Positions 1 through 10,039 are shown, counted from the first letter of the stretch. The stretch: 64,000 bases of DNA from Farysia itapuensis (GCA_023212645.1 JALBYC010000007.1:372001-436000), one strand, 5' to 3'. Numbers and translations are program-made. The notes: generated from the letters alone by a model not told the origin.

Positions 1-2
1 CG

Positions 3-350
3 ACCTTTGACGACATCAGTCGCGCTGGCAGTACGGCTGCTACTGTTGGCACCAGTTCTCCACCGCTGAGCTTAAGTGGCAGCGAGATTCCAGACGCCGT
101 GGCCAGCCCCTCTCGACGCGGAAGTGCAGACAGCACAGGCACACTCGGCAGTGTAAGGGCACCACCCAGCGTACAAGGCTACGAAGCCATGAGCGGAATC
201 GGATCTCGACGCGTGAGCCGAGCAGGAAGCTCGGTCGGTCTCGGCGCAGACCCAACAGCCGACTACGCTCACAGCGCCAGCGGAGCAACGAGAACCGCCA
301 TGGACGAGGACGATCCCAAGCACAGTAACGACACGGAAAGCATGCACTAG
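3..350 (+). CDS. C-terminal end of a Ser/Gly/Ala-rich protein (5' truncated by window edge)
   Basis: The frame is open from the left edge of the window to a TAG stop at 348-350, giving about 115 residues of a longer protein. The tail is low complexity: Ser, Gly, Ala and Thr with scattered Arg (SRRGS, GSRRVSRAGSS), ending in an acidic Asp-Glu stretch and SMH. It looks like a disordered C-terminus with possible basophilic kinase sites (RRxS). No domain is visible and the family cannot be named. The convergent neighbour on the minus strand ends 97 bp downstream. Confidence that this is coding rests on the uninterrupted frame reaching the edge and on composition like that of other disordered regions in the window. 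Confidence 0.6.
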   Translation, partial: TFDDISRAGSTAATVGTSSPPLSLSGSEIPDAVASPSRRGSADSTGTLGSVRAPPSVQGYEAMSGIGSRRVSRAGSSVGLGADPTADYAHSASGATRTAMDEDDPKHSNDTESMH

Positions 351-447
351 CCCAGCACAAACCCCACAAACAAACAAATAAACAATCAGTCGTCCCCCTC
401 TCTGGCGCTTCGTCCATAAGCGTGTGATTCTCTGAGGGTGTGATTTT

Positions 448-1301
448 CTACGCTGCTACCTTGACATCGGCGTGCTTTTGCCTTGTGGATTGAGACAGCA
501 ACGACAAGCCGATATTCCACAGGATACCGATCGTGGAGACGAACGGTACTCGATACCTTAGCCGCAACAAGAACCGTCAGAACTGTGTGCGTCATGTTGG
601 AAGAAAGGGGCGGACGGGGGAGTGTCTGACTTACTTGAGTGGCATGTATCGGAAGTTGACGAGCTGGACCAACGGCCAGATCTGCCAGTTGGCCAGTAGT
701 GCTGAGGTGTACATCTCGCCAAATTTGGCCTGTACGCCCTGGACGCTTTGTCGCTCCATGGCGCCCATTGCGCCGGTAAAGAGTGCCAGACCAAACGGCG
801 CACTGCGCCAAGCCCAAGCCCTAAGTTCAACACACGCACAATGATGGCAGCAAAGGGGGTCAAAACTTACAAGAGGATTTGGTCCATGGCTAGACGTTTT
901 CCGAGGGCTTTGAGACTTACCTTGCCCGCAGTGGCTGCTGCTCCTGCCACGGCTGTTGTCGCACCACGTAGGGGGAAGCGGACTTCGAGGAAACGATTCC
1001 ATTCAGCCAGCAGAGGCGCCATACCGACATTAAAGGCTAAGAAGCGACCGGATCTCAGCCAGTCCCAGTCCTTCCGCGCTGGCGCTGGTGCTGTGCCGGC
1101 AGACTGCGCTTGTGACGGCGGCAGTGATTGGGCGACGTCTACGTGCTCTTGCCTCTTTTGCCGTTGTGAGACGCGCTCCAGTGTCTGTGCCGCTCCGTCG
1201 GCAATGACGCCCAGTACACCGTTGGTGACAGCAAGTGTGACCCATGGTCGCCGCTCAAAGTTGCGCCCGTAGAAAGCACTGAATGCCTGTCGGTACGACA
1301 T
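448..1301 (-). CDS. Mpv17/PMP22-family membrane protein (three exons)
   Basis: Small integral membrane protein of the Mpv17/PMP22 family (peroxisome or inner mitochondrial membrane; the organelle cannot be told from sequence). Exons on the minus strand are 1301-871, 802-635 and 556-448, separated by GT-AG introns of 68 and 78 nt; the spliced product is 235 residues. Joining the exons restores the family core: WNRFLEVRFPLR, then MDQILFAPFGLALFTGAMGA across intron 1, then NWQIWPLVQLVNFRYMPLK continuing into YRVPFVSTIGILWN across intron 2. The start at 1301 (MSYRQAFSAF) is preferred to an ATG 11 codons upstream because it matches the usual N-terminus. A Gln/Ala-rich insert sits between the first segments. 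It is divergent from the EVE-domain gene over about 170 bp. Family assignment is secure; precise orthology (Sym1, Mpv17 or Pxmp2-like) is not. Confidence 0.88.
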
Positions 1302-1472
1302 GGGTGGTGCGGCACAAGATAAGCCAGGGCCCACGAATCCAAAGGAAAGCGGAGATGTGAACTGTTTGACAGATTCCAGTGTGGAGTGTTAACTCGTTCA
1401 CACCATATACATCCACGCTGATTTCGCTCCGTCTTCGTCTGCTTTCGTGCTGGCGCGCGTAAATTGCGAACA

Positions 1473-2267
1473 ATGCCGGCCAAGAGAAAGACCGAAGTGC
1501 CAGATGAGGAGGAGGGGCGTATCTCTCACTGGCTGATGAAAGCCGAGCCAGAGACTCGGCTGGAAAGGGGCAAGGACGTAGCATTCTCCTTCGACCATCT
1601 GATCGCCTCTCGCACCACTCCCTGGGATGGCGTACGCAATCCAGAAGCACGAACCATCATGAAGGACAAGATGCGCACAGGCGACGCCGTACTCTTCTAC
1701 CACTCCAACACCAAGATCCCAGGCGTCGCCGGTCTAGCCCGCATCAGTTCATCACAGAGTTACCCAGACCCATCTGCATTCGACCCAGACCACCCCTACT
1801 ACGACGCCAAGAGCGACAGTGCCAACCCCAAATGGTACCTCGTCGACGTCGAGTTCGTCCGCAAGTTTGACAGACTAGTCCCCCTCGCGCTTTTGCAGAG
1901 ACTCGGCGGCACAGCTGCGGAAAAGATGAGTGCAGACGAGCGCAAAGATGTTGCCTACCTGGACGAAGATGCCTTGCGAGCTATTAGCAGTATGGCGCTG
2001 TTGAATCGTGGCCGTCTCAGTGTGCAGCCCGTGTCCCAAGAAGCATACGATGCCATTGTCAAACTGGCGGAATCGGGTACATGGGAGCAATGGACTGGCA
2101 AATGGAACCCGACCAAAGGCAAAGCAGCCAAAAGCAGCACCAGCACCCAGATCGAGCCAACACCCCGGAAAAAGCCAAAGAAGGAGTCTCCATCTGCAAA
2201 GCAAGAACCCACGACGCAACCGCAAACAGCAACGAGACAATCACCACGTCGCACGAAGCGCAAATAA
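1473..2267 (+). CDS. EVE-domain protein, thymocyte nuclear protein 1 (Thyn1)-like
   Basis: 264 residues. Residues about 18-190 form an EVE domain, a PUA-like fold that in other proteins binds modified bases in nucleic acid. Visible hallmarks are [11 protein letters not shown] at the start, the [12 protein letters not shown] segment, [10 protein letters not shown] followed by GVAGLARI, and KWYLVDVEF. The C-terminal 60 residues are Lys/Pro/Gln-rich (PRKKPKKE ... SPRRTKRK), fitting nuclear localisation and DNA binding. The start at 1473 (MPAKRKTEV) is the first ATG; the frame extends only a few codons further, to a TTG. The function in fungi is not established. It shares a short divergent promoter with the Mpv17-family gene, and its end is 34 bp from the convergent RNase T2 end. 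Confidence 0.88.
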   Translation: MPAKRKTEVPDEEEGRISHWLMKAEPETRLERGKDVAFSFDHLIASRTTPWDGVRNPEARTIMKDKMRTGDAVLFYHSNTKIPGVAGLARISSSQSYPDPSAFDPDHPYYDAKSDSANPKWYLVDVEFVRKFDRLVPLALLQRLGGTAAEKMSADERKDVAYLDEDALRAISSMALLNRGRLSVQPVSQEAYDAIVKLAESGTWEQWTGKWNPTKGKAAKSSTSTQIEPTPRKKPKKESPSAKQEPTTQPQTATRQSPRRTKRK

Positions 2268-2301
2268 GTCATGACAATCCATTGCAAAAGGCAAGACGAA
2301 T

Positions 2302-3174
2302 CTAGGGTTTGGGAAGGTACTTGAGAGTAGCGGGGCAGGACGACTTGGTGGTCGACTCGACGGGCTGGTATCGTCCACCGGTGACGACGCTGCCGGCGAG
2401 GTTCCAGAAGTACCAGAACTCGGTCATTTCGCCGTTGCTGTTGCAGCCGACGTAAGGAGTGGCACCGTGGACGCGCTTGAGGGCGGCTTGGATGTCGGTC
2501 AGCGCATACGTCTGAGTGGCCGAAGGCTTGATGCCGGCTCCCAGCAGGATGCTGTACGTGGGTCGCTCGGCAAACTTGTATGCGATCTGACGGAAGTAGT
2601 TGAGCACGGCGTAGTCAGCCTGGCTGATCCAGGGCAGTTGGGGCTGGCACGTTGTGCGCATGGTAGAGTAGCACGTTCCGTGCTTGTTGTACTCGTGCTC
2701 CATGAAGCTGGGCGCATCACCGTTGAGGTCCTTAAAGTAACGCTGGTAGTATCCGTACAGGGCCGGGTCGTACTTTTGGAGAAGAGCAACAATCTGATCG
2801 CCCGTGTACTCGGGGATGGCAGTCTGAGCAGTGCAGTACTGCGGGTAGGTGCCGTCACAGTAGTCGGGCCATAGACCGTGAATGGTGGTCGAGTCTGCCG
2901 GGCCGTTGTTGTCCGTGTCAGCGGCGGTGGTGGTCCAAAACTGGGTCGAGAGAATGAGTCCCGACTCCTTACCACCCTGGGTCAGAGCAGCATTGTAGCA
3001 GCAGGCAGCAGGCGAGTTGTACGCAATCGGAAACTTGGAGTGGCAACTGAGCTGCGTGCTTGCCTGCAAGCAAGCAGCGGCATCCTGAGCCTTGTTCTTG
3101 AGCGCGTTCAAGTCACCCAGAGCAGTGGCTGAGCCAACGACGGCGAGAAGAAGCGAGGCAGCAGTCCACTTCAT
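2302..3174 (-). CDS. Secreted ribonuclease T2
   Basis: 290-residue RNase T2 family enzyme, a secreted or vacuolar endoribonuclease that cleaves single-stranded RNA through a 2',3'-cyclic phosphate. Residues 1-19 (MKWTAASLLLAVVGSATAL) form a clear signal peptide, which fixes the start at 3174; the frame extends upstream only to a TTG. Both catalytic motifs are present: CAS I TIHGLWPDYC with His99, and CAS II EHEYNKHGTC with Glu161 and His165. Many Cys residues (SCHSKF, AACCYN, YCDGTYPQYC, CYSTMRTTC) fit the conserved disulfides. No C-terminal extension is seen, unlike yeast Rny1. A TATA-like box lies about 50 bp upstream. The spaced CAS motifs and signal peptide make the enzyme likely active and exported. 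Confidence 0.95.
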   Translation of the reverse strand: MKWTAASLLLAVVGSATALGDLNALKNKAQDAAACLQASTQLSCHSKFPIAYNSPAACCYNAALTQGGKESGLILSTQFWTTTAADTDNNGPADSTTIHGLWPDYCDGTYPQYCTAQTAIPEYTGDQIVALLQKYDPALYGYYQRYFKDLNGDAPSFMEHEYNKHGTCYSTMRTTCQPQLPWISQADYAVLNYFRQIAYKFAERPTYSILLGAGIKPSATQTYALTDIQAALKRVHGATPYVGCNSNGEMTEFWYFWNLAGSVVTGGRYQPVESTTKSSCPATLKYLPKP

Positions 3175-3560
3175 TGTGCTAAGTTTGGTGAGAATGAGGT
3201 GCAAGGCTCTGCTGGCCTGCTTTTATACCTCTACCCTAGCATAAGGCGCCAGGAAGAAAAGCGGGATGAGCCAGGGACACGTTCCTGTGTATGCATAGCA
3301 AATTAGCTCGCTTGGTGATGGCAGCAGTAGCGTCGGCTGACATCTCGCCGAACATCCGCCTCGCTTAAGTCACCCTTCCTATCATTCCCAAGTGTGCCCC
3401 AGAGCGGACAAGGCCGAGCGAGGGTCGCCTCTTTGGCAACAGAAGCACCAGGGGTACAACGTGCCAAGCAATCTCCGCTAAGCGACAGATTGGCTGAATT
3501 CTTCCCTTTTGAATAGTACGACAGCTCTCACACGTTCCAACATGCTTTGTGCTACTACTA
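3175..3560. other. Intergenic region: RNase T2 promoter and ECM15-like 3' flank
   Basis: 386 bp without a gene between the start of RNase T2 and the end of the ECM15-like gene, both on the minus strand. It holds the TATA-like box listed separately. Minus-strand open frames in this interval show no domain and no sensible splice pattern. Nothing else is recognised. Confidence 0.5.
3221..3227 (-). promoter_or_regulatory. TATA-like box of the RNase T2 gene
   Basis: Read on the minus strand the sequence is TATAAAA, centred about 50 bp upstream of the RNase T2 ATG at 3174. Position and sequence fit a core promoter element; no transcription start is known. Confidence 0.5.
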
Positions 3561-3967
3561 CTACTGTTGCAGTCGTGCCAACACGCTTTGCTTCTTGCGT
3601 TGGTTCTCCGTCGGTCCCCCAGATGCTGTAGGAGCTGGCTTGTCCGTGCGTGTACCAATCCGAACATCGGTCGCAATGCGTTGTGCTCCCAGACGATGCA
3701 CGGCTTCATGACATCGCTCAATAGCTTTGCATACCAATGGGAATGAGCCTTCCAGATTGGTGCCATAACCACTGTCCGTCAAGCATTGTCAGTTCTGAGA
3801 CGTATTTGACGAGTCTGCACGTTGCCTACTCACTGGACTTCGTACTGAATTCCCTCCATGCCTTGCAGCACACGTTGGCATTCGGCAATGTATTCGCCCA
3901 CAGAGGTGGTTGGTGTTCCTATGGGTATCAGACAGAAGTCGGCTACTGCATACAGAGGTTCCGTCAT
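3561..3967 (-). CDS. ECM15: ECM15/MTH1187-family thiamine-binding protein (two exons)
   Basis: 114-residue protein of the UPF0045/MTH1187 (Thiamine_BP) family, which includes yeast Ecm15; family members form ferredoxin-fold oligomers that bind thiamine or a related ligand. Exon 1 is 3967-3834 and exon 2 is 3771-3561, joined across a 62-nt GT-AG intron. Exon 1 encodes MTEPLYAVADFCLIPIGTPT and then SVGEYIAECQRVLQ; across the junction it reads EVHGYGTNLEGSF, and exon 2 continues IERCHEAVHRLGAQRIATDV and RIGTRTDK, all close to family consensus. The C-terminus carries a short extra stretch (PAPTASGGPTENQ) before SVLARLQQ. The gene is broken over two frames and is easily missed. Its start lies about 160 bp from the MSH2 start on the opposite strand. 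Confidence 0.9.
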
Positions 3968-4124
3968 GTCGATGGCAAAAGGCAACCGTACGCACACGAT
4001 GACCAAATGAGATCACCGATGAGATGTTTGCCGTGTCAGATTGAGGAAATCGTAGCTAGCATCGCGCGACGCGTTAATGAGCACCACAGTGTCACTTTTC
4101 GACCATTTACTCGTTTACCACATC

Positions 4125-6968
4125 ATGTCTGGCCTCATGTACGATGGCCCCTCGGGCTCAGACAAGCAAGGCACTGCCACAGACAATGTGGCATCACTGT
4201 TTCAAGGTCTGAGATCCATGCCAGCACCGTATCCGGGTACAGTTCGTCTATTCGAGCGCAGTGACTTTTACACGGCTCTCAATCAGGATGCCCTCTTGAT
4301 CGCCAACCAGGTGTTCAAGACCCACTCTGCCCTCAAGAACCACGGAAACTCACCCTATATTGATCTCAGTATGGCTGTCACCAAGAACTTTCTTCGCGAT
4401 GCTCTCACCACTCGTCAGATGCGCGTCGAGATCTGGAGCAATGCCAACAACAAGCGCAAGGACCAGTGGTCGCTAGTCAAGCAGGCTTCGCCCGGGAATC
4501 TACAACAGTTGGAAGACATGCTGTTTGTCAACAGCGACATTGTTTCGTCCCCCATCATCATGGCCCTGCGCACGTCGACCCGTGACGGCATCCGCACAGT
4601 TGGTGCCGCTTTTGCCGACGCCACCAATCGAGAGCTCTGCGTAGCCGAATATGCCGAGAATGATCTGTTCAGCAACACGGAATCGCTTATCATCCAGCTC
4701 GGCGTCAAAGAATGCATATTGCCAAAAGACGACAAGGGCTCAGACGCAGATCTTGCCAAGCTCAGAATGGTAGTGGATCGTTGCGGCATTGTGCCCTATG
4801 ACACCAAGAAGGCCGACTTTACCCCAAAAAGTATCGAGCAAGACCTGCGACGACTGCTCAAGGAAGAATTTGCCGGAGTCACAATCGCTGAGCTTGACCT
4901 CAAAGTTGCCATGGGCTCGGTCGCCGCTCTCATCTCCTACCTCTCCCTCCTTAGCGATGAGCACAATTTTGCACAGTACTCGATCAAGACCCACGATTTG
5001 TCGCAGTATTTGCGTCTCGACAACTCGGCCTTGCGCGCCCTGAACCTGTTCCCTGAACCAGGTCAAACAGGTTCGAGCAAAAACACCAGCGTCTATGGCC
5101 TGCTTGACCATTGTCGAACGGGTCAAGGCAAACGGCTTTTAGCCCAATGGCTCAAACAGCCTCTCATCAACGTTCACGCCATCAAAGAGCGACAGGATCT
5201 GGTAGAAGCTTTTATTGGCGATGGAGAGACGCGTCAACTAGTGCAGACCGACAACCTCAAGATGATGCCAGACATGCACAGGATCAGTAAACGTTTCCAA
5301 AAGGGCGTAGCGACGTTGGAAGATGTCGTGCGCGTCTACCAGGCCATTCTTCGACTCTCGGGCCTAATTGAAGCACTTGCGCAAATGGACACGCCCTCGC
5401 AAACCCATCAACTCTTGATCAACAAAGTGTACGTGGAGCCGCTGCGCACACACGACACAGCGCTGGTCACCTTTGTCGAGCTGGTTGAAGCGACCTTGGA
5501 TCTCAACGAACTTGCCAACCATAGCTTTGTCATCAAGCCTGACTTTGATGAAGGCCTTAAGCAAATCAAGGACGCGCTGGACGAGGTCCGAGACCAGCTT
5601 GACGAACAGCACCGTCTCGCGGGCAAGGAGCTTCGTATGGACATTGAGAAAAAGCTACACCTTGAAAACCACCACATCTACGGCTACTGCTTCCGCGTTA
5701 CCAGGACAGACGCAGCGCTGGTACGCAACAAGAAGGGTTACCACGACATCGCCACGGTCAAAGGCGGGCTTTACTTTACCAATGAAGCGCTGCGCGACTT
5801 GAGCAGTGATTTCAAAGATCTTGCCGAACGCTATAGCCGTTCACAGAGCGGACTGGTGAAGCAAGTGATTGAGATTGCTGCAACGCATTGCCCACCACTG
5901 GAGAAGCTCAATGTTGTGCTCGCGCATCTGGACGTCATTGTCAGTTTCGCCCATGTTTCGGAAAACGCACCGATTCCTTACGTCAAGCCAGCCGTTCACG
6001 ACAAGGGCACCAAAGCCGATTTGCTGATTACCGAAGCGCGCCATCCATGCCTGGAAGTGATGGAAGACGTCAACTTTATCTCGAACAGCACGGAAATGGT
6101 TCACGGTCAATCCGAGTTTCTGGTCATTACAGGTCCCAACATGGGCGGAAAGTCGACCTACATCCGTCAGGTGGGGATTATAGCTCTATTGGCGCAGATT
6201 GGGTGTTTTGTGCCTGCCGCGGAGGGCGCATCGCTGCCCGTGTTTGACTGCATCTTGGCGCGTGTAGGCGCCGGTGACAGCCAGTTGAAAGGCGTCAGTA
6301 CCTTTATGGCCGAGATGCTGGAGACAGCGACGATCCTCAAGACGGCCACAGCTGACTCGCTCATCATCATTGACGAACTCGGACGCGGCACGTCCACTTA
6401 CGATGGATTTGGACTAGCCTGGGCAATTTCTGAATGGATCACGACAACGATCCGGTGCAAGTGTCTGTTTGCGACCCATTTCCACGAACTGACCAATCTG
6501 GCAAGCCAACAGCCGCACGTCAAGAATTTGCACGTGGTAGCTCAAGTCAACCAAATCGAGGGCGGTACAAGACAAGATCGTGACATCACTCTGCTCTACA
6601 AAGTCGAGCCAGGAATCAGCGACCAGAGTTTGGGTATCAATGTCGCCGAACTTGCCAACTTCCCACCGTCGGTGATCGCTCTGGCCAAACGCAAAGCCGA
6701 AGAGCTGGAAGACTTTGAAGACGATCAGCCATCGGTGCTGGGCCAATTCCCAGAGGAGGTGACAAAGGAAGGCGCGAGACTGATTGACGAATTTATGAAG
6801 ACATGGGCAGCCAGATCGGCCACGCTGAGCAGCAGTGACGATGCGGCAAACAAGCGATTGCGTGTCGACCCAGCGCTGCAGCTGCAGGAGCTCAAGCGAA
6901 CAGTGGAAGAGTTCCGTCCGCGCATCGAAGGCAACGCTTGGGCGGCCAAGGTGTTGGAAAGCTTCTAG
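4125..6968 (+). CDS. MSH2: DNA mismatch repair protein MSH2
   Basis: 947-residue MutS homologue, the common subunit of MutS-alpha and MutS-beta that recognises base mismatches and small loops in the nucleus. The N-terminal mismatch-binding domain starts with VASLFQGLRSMPAPYPGTVR and LFERSDFYTA. The lever/clamp region follows (NTSVYGLLDHCRTGQGKRLL, LKQPL). The ABC-type ATPase has Walker A TGPNMGGKST at residues 669-678, Walker B IIDELGRGTSTYDGFG with Asp750-Glu751, and ATHFHELTNL. Length is as expected (yeast 964, human 934). Start 4125 is preferred because it gives an N-terminus of family length; an in-frame ATG at 4077 would add 16 residues of little similarity. No introns are needed. Confidence 0.97.
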   Translation: MSGLMYDGPSGSDKQGTATDNVASLFQGLRSMPAPYPGTVRLFERSDFYTALNQDALLIANQVFKTHSALKNHGNSPYIDLSMAVTKNFLRDALTTRQMRVEIWSNANNKRKDQWSLVKQASPGNLQQLEDMLFVNSDIVSSPIIMALRTSTRDGIRTVGAAFADATNRELCVAEYAENDLFSNTESLIIQLGVKECILPKDDKGSDADLAKLRMVVDRCGIVPYDTKKADFTPKSIEQDLRRLLKEEFAGVTIAELDLKVAMGSVAALISYLSLLSDEHNFAQYSIKTHDLSQYLRLDNSALRALNLFPEPGQTGSSKNTSVYGLLDHCRTGQGKRLLAQWLKQPLINVHAIKERQDLVEAFIGDGETRQLVQTDNLKMMPDMHRISKRFQKGVATLEDVVRVYQAILRLSGLIEALAQMDTPSQTHQLLINKVYVEPLRTHDTALVTFVELVEATLDLNELANHSFVIKPDFDEGLKQIKDALDEVRDQLDEQHRLAGKELRMDIEKKLHLENHHIYGYCFRVTRTDAALVRNKKGYHDIATVKGGLYFTNEALRDLSSDFKDLAERYSRSQSGLVKQVIEIAATHCPPLEKLNVVLAHLDVIVSFAHVSENAPIPYVKPAVHDKGTKADLLITEARHPCLEVMEDVNFISNSTEMVHGQSEFLVITGPNMGGKSTYIRQVGIIALLAQIGCFVPAAEGASLPVFDCILARVGAGDSQLKGVSTFMAEMLETATILKTATADSLIIIDELGRGTSTYDGFGLAWAISEWITTTIRCKCLFATHFHELTNLASQQPHVKNLHVVAQVNQIEGGTRQDRDITLLYKVEPGISDQSLGINVAELANFPPSVIALAKRKAEELEDFEDDQPSVLGQFPEEVTKEGARLIDEFMKTWAARSATLSSSDDAANKRLRVDPALQLQELKRTVEEFRPRIEGNAWAAKVLESF

Positions 6969-7688
6969 ATCTGGATCGGCAGAGCGCTGCCCCGATTCGG
7001 TCGCGTTGTACTTTCGAGTTTCGAGCTGCCAAACTTTTGTTTTTTTCTTCCCTCGTTGCCGCGTTGCCTCTGACCATCATCGCCGTGCTGCTTTGGAGTT
7101 TGTGGGCGGAAGGGCGCAGGCACCTACATCGACCCTCGACGAAGGCGGGAAAGTCATTGCGCACCAAAATTCAACGACAGCTTTAGTCACCGCCTCTGTG
7201 ATCTCCTGCCTCACCCTGAACCTTCTGGTCTGTGAAACGAACACTGACCCCCCCGACCATCCACCTTTGGAGACCACACGGACTGTGCCTCATCCTCATC
7301 CTCCTTTCCAAACCATCCCCTCTTCGGCAGAGACCGCTCTTTGTGATCTTCGGATCAGATGAAAGATGTTCGGTTTCCCGTCGTTTACACGCATGCCGCT
7401 AAAGTCATGAAGTGGGGAAGACGAACGACCGCCTTTTGTGGCACGGTCTCTGTATCAGCCCATCTGTCCTTTTCTCCGTGGCGGACTGGGCTCGTAGAGT
7501 ATCGTACATCTCGTTTGCATACTGACGATGGGCGATGTGAGTTTGCCAATGAATGATATAACAAAGTATTCGTTTGTGTTTGAATTCTTGGCATCGACTG
7601 GTTACATACATCCTCCATACCACACACCGCACTCGCTACGTCCTCGCAATGGGCTCCAATTCGTGATCTGGAGGCGCGCCGCAGAACG
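6969..7688. other. Intergenic region: MSH2 3' flank and NIPA transporter promoter/leader
   Basis: 720 bp between two plus-strand genes. It contains a T/C-rich tract around 7034-7053 and a CCTCAT-type pyrimidine stretch near 7290-7310, common in fungal leaders. The small open frames on both strands show no domain, no signal peptide and no splice pattern that would extend them. No tRNA is seen. Confidence 0.5.
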
Positions 7689-9983
7689 ATGGCAGGTAAC
7701 AGTGCATCGGCGCCGTTTAGCGTCACCACGGCCATCATCCTTGGTTTGCTGGCCAGCTTCGTTCAGAGCTTGGGACTCACAATCCAGCGCAAGTCGCATC
7801 TCGTCAACGAATCTCTGCCTGCCGTCAAGCGTCGGTCAGAGTGGAAGCGTCCATTGTGGCTTGTCGGGTTTGCCATCTTTTTGGTTGCCAATGTTGGCGG
7901 TACTGTGTTTCAGATTGGCGCTTTGCCCATTGTGATGCTTGCGCCGTTGGGCGCGGTCAGTTTGCTGTACAATGCCGTGCTGGCACGCTTCTTGCTCAAC
8001 GATCTGCTGTCGAGGTACATGATTGTGGGCACGGCACTGATTGCGTCTGGCGCCGTGATGATTGGATACTTTGGCGTTGTTCCATCGCCGCCGCACGATC
8101 TGGACGAGCTGCTGGACCTGTATGCCCGCCCAACGTTTGTCGCCTTTGCTACCATCTTTCTGTTTCTCTTTATCGGTGTGCTGACGGTCTCGCATCTGGC
8201 ACAATGGCAGCTACACGCTCGACTGCATCGACCTGCTGTGCCGCCAAAGCCGTTCAGACCCAAGTACCGAGGCGGTGGGCCGCGCAGCCGCCTGCGCAGA
8301 CGCTGGTCGGCACCCACTTTGGCGCCAGTCGTCGAAGTCAGCGAGAGCAGCTCCGGCATTGCAACTCCCGTACTAGCCATTCAGGACGAAGCAGCGCGAA
8401 GAGGCTCCAACCTCAGCCCACGCACCAACGCAGACGCGACCGTCAAACGAGACTACGGCAGCCTCGGTCGCAGCGAAACACTGGCGTCGAAACGGCGCAA
8501 AAAGTCATCCTTCGACGTACCGCGTCTCGAACTGCGCGAGGCCGAGCAAAGAATGGACGCCGAGACAGTCAAGCGAACCAAGCTGGGTCTGGCCGTTGCC
8601 TTTGGTGGAGCCAGTGGCACGCTCTCTGGTGCCTGTCTGCTGCTTGCGAAATCGGGCGTGGAACTGCTGATTCTCTCCTTTTCGGGTGAGAACCAATTCG
8701 TTCGCTGGCAGAGCTGGTTTCTCATCGGTGTTCTGATGGCAGCGGCCTTCTTGCAGCTGTGGTACTTGAACAAGGCACTCAAACTCGCCGACCCGACGCT
8801 GGTCTGTCCGTTGGCATTCTGCTTCTACAATACGGCGAGTATTGCACTCGGGCTCGTCTACTTTGACCAGCTGGGCGCGCTGGCGTGGTACGATATGCTG
8901 TTGGTGGCGCTCGGTACGTGTGTCCTGCTAAGCGGGGTATGGGTGGTCAGCTTGCACAGCGGCGAGGACGACGACGACGACGACGACGTCGCCGAGGACG
9001 CAGGAGAGATAGAACCGCTCCTCGTGTCTCCAGCCTTTGCATCCGAGACCGCCGCTCCGACGCAAGACTTTGAGAGTTTGGTCGCCGCAAATGCCGCTGG
9101 TATTGCTGGTCCTCATCTGCCCCCCGTGCACAGCCTCTCACCGCACACGTCCACACTTGCGACACTACCGGCGACAGAGATTGTTGAAAGCCCGCCGAGT
9201 TCGCCAAGGACGAGCCGCTTGCGCTCCAACAGCTCGTCTTCCTGCGCATCTACACCCGGTAGCACGGTTCGAAAGCAGCGCAGATCAGGCTCCAATGCTG
9301 GTCATCAACGTCGACCGACTATCACGCTCGAGTTCCCCCTGCGGGACGACTTGCTCTCCCCGCCTTCCAGCAGTACGCCCTTCCGCCCGTCGCTCGGCGA
9401 TATCGAATCGGCCGACTTCAGCAGTAGCAGCAGCAGCAGTGTCACCACGACATCGGGTCAAGTACAGTCGGCAGTAAGACGAAACCCGTCGCTGTACAAT
9501 ACGATTCTGGAGCACGGTCTGTCGATTGGAATCAGTCCGAGCTCGCCTGGGTTTTACCTCCAGCCACGGTCGCCCTCCGTGTCGCGTCCGCCGGCTGCGT
9601 CTAGTAGTTGGAAAGGTCGCCCGCTTCGTGCACCACAGCGCAGTATGAGCGAGGCCGACGTCGATCCACCTCCCTCGCTCCGCGCAGGCACGACAGCAGC
9701 CGCCGCCGAATCAAGCTCCCACCCCTTCGCCCCAGTCAGCACCGTCGAAGACCCCGCGGCAGCAACATCTTCCGGCTTTGCCGTCATTCTAGATCGCTTC
9801 GACCTATCGCGCCGCCTAGACTCGCTCGGTCTGGGTCGCAGTAAGGGCAAGAAAAGAGCACGGTGGTGGTCCAACTGGTCCTCTTCCACCTCCAGCAACG
9901 ACGCCGCCACCACCACCACCCACCCACTGCTCGACCCAACAGACGAGTCAGAGCACACCACACACGGACTACGCATATCCTAA
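7689..9983 (+). CDS. NIPA-type magnesium transporter with long cytosolic tail
   Basis: 764-residue membrane protein of the NIPA (Mg_trans_NIPA, DUF803) family in the drug/metabolite-transporter superfamily, known in animals and plants for Mg2+ transport. The first half (about residues 10-165) holds the family signature: AIILGLLASFVQSLGLTIQR, then WLVGFAIFLVANVGGTVFQI, APLGAVSLLYNAVLARFLLN, and GTALIASGAVMIGYFGV. A hydrophilic Arg/Ser-rich loop of about 110 residues splits the membrane domain. The second half resumes with GLAVAFGGASGTLSGACLLL, then LWYLNKALKLADPTLVCPL and a last helix near residue 415. Residues 420-764 are a disordered tail starting with a run of seven Asp and rich in Ser/Thr/Pro, probably regulatory. 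Substrate preference is inferred from family only. Confidence 0.9.
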   Translation: MAGNSASAPFSVTTAIILGLLASFVQSLGLTIQRKSHLVNESLPAVKRRSEWKRPLWLVGFAIFLVANVGGTVFQIGALPIVMLAPLGAVSLLYNAVLARFLLNDLLSRYMIVGTALIASGAVMIGYFGVVPSPPHDLDELLDLYARPTFVAFATIFLFLFIGVLTVSHLAQWQLHARLHRPAVPPKPFRPKYRGGGPRSRLRRRWSAPTLAPVVEVSESSSGIATPVLAIQDEAARRGSNLSPRTNADATVKRDYGSLGRSETLASKRRKKSSFDVPRLELREAEQRMDAETVKRTKLGLAVAFGGASGTLSGACLLLAKSGVELLILSFSGENQFVRWQSWFLIGVLMAAAFLQLWYLNKALKLADPTLVCPLAFCFYNTASIALGLVYFDQLGALAWYDMLLVALGTCVLLSGVWVVSLHSGEDDDDDDDVAEDAGEIEPLLVSPAFASETAAPTQDFESLVAANAAGIAGPHLPPVHSLSPHTSTLATLPATEIVESPPSSPRTSRLRSNSSSSCASTPGSTVRKQRRSGSNAGHQRRPTITLEFPLRDDLLSPPSSSTPFRPSLGDIESADFSSSSSSSVTTTSGQVQSAVRRNPSLYNTILEHGLSIGISPSSPGFYLQPRSPSVSRPPAASSSWKGRPLRAPQRSMSEADVDPPPSLRAGTTAAAAESSSHPFAPVSTVEDPAAATSSGFAVILDRFDLSRRLDSLGLGRSKGKKRARWWSNWSSSTSSNDAATTTTHPLLDPTDESEHTTHGLRIS

Positions 9984-10039
9984 TGCACTCAAGTAAACCG
10001 GCAAGGGAGGATGAAATTAGCGTGGAAAATTCTGGGCAA

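Noticed and set aside
4077..4124. Earlier in-frame ATG for MSH2
   Set aside because: It would add 16 residues unlike MSH2 N-termini; the ATG at 4125 gives the family length.
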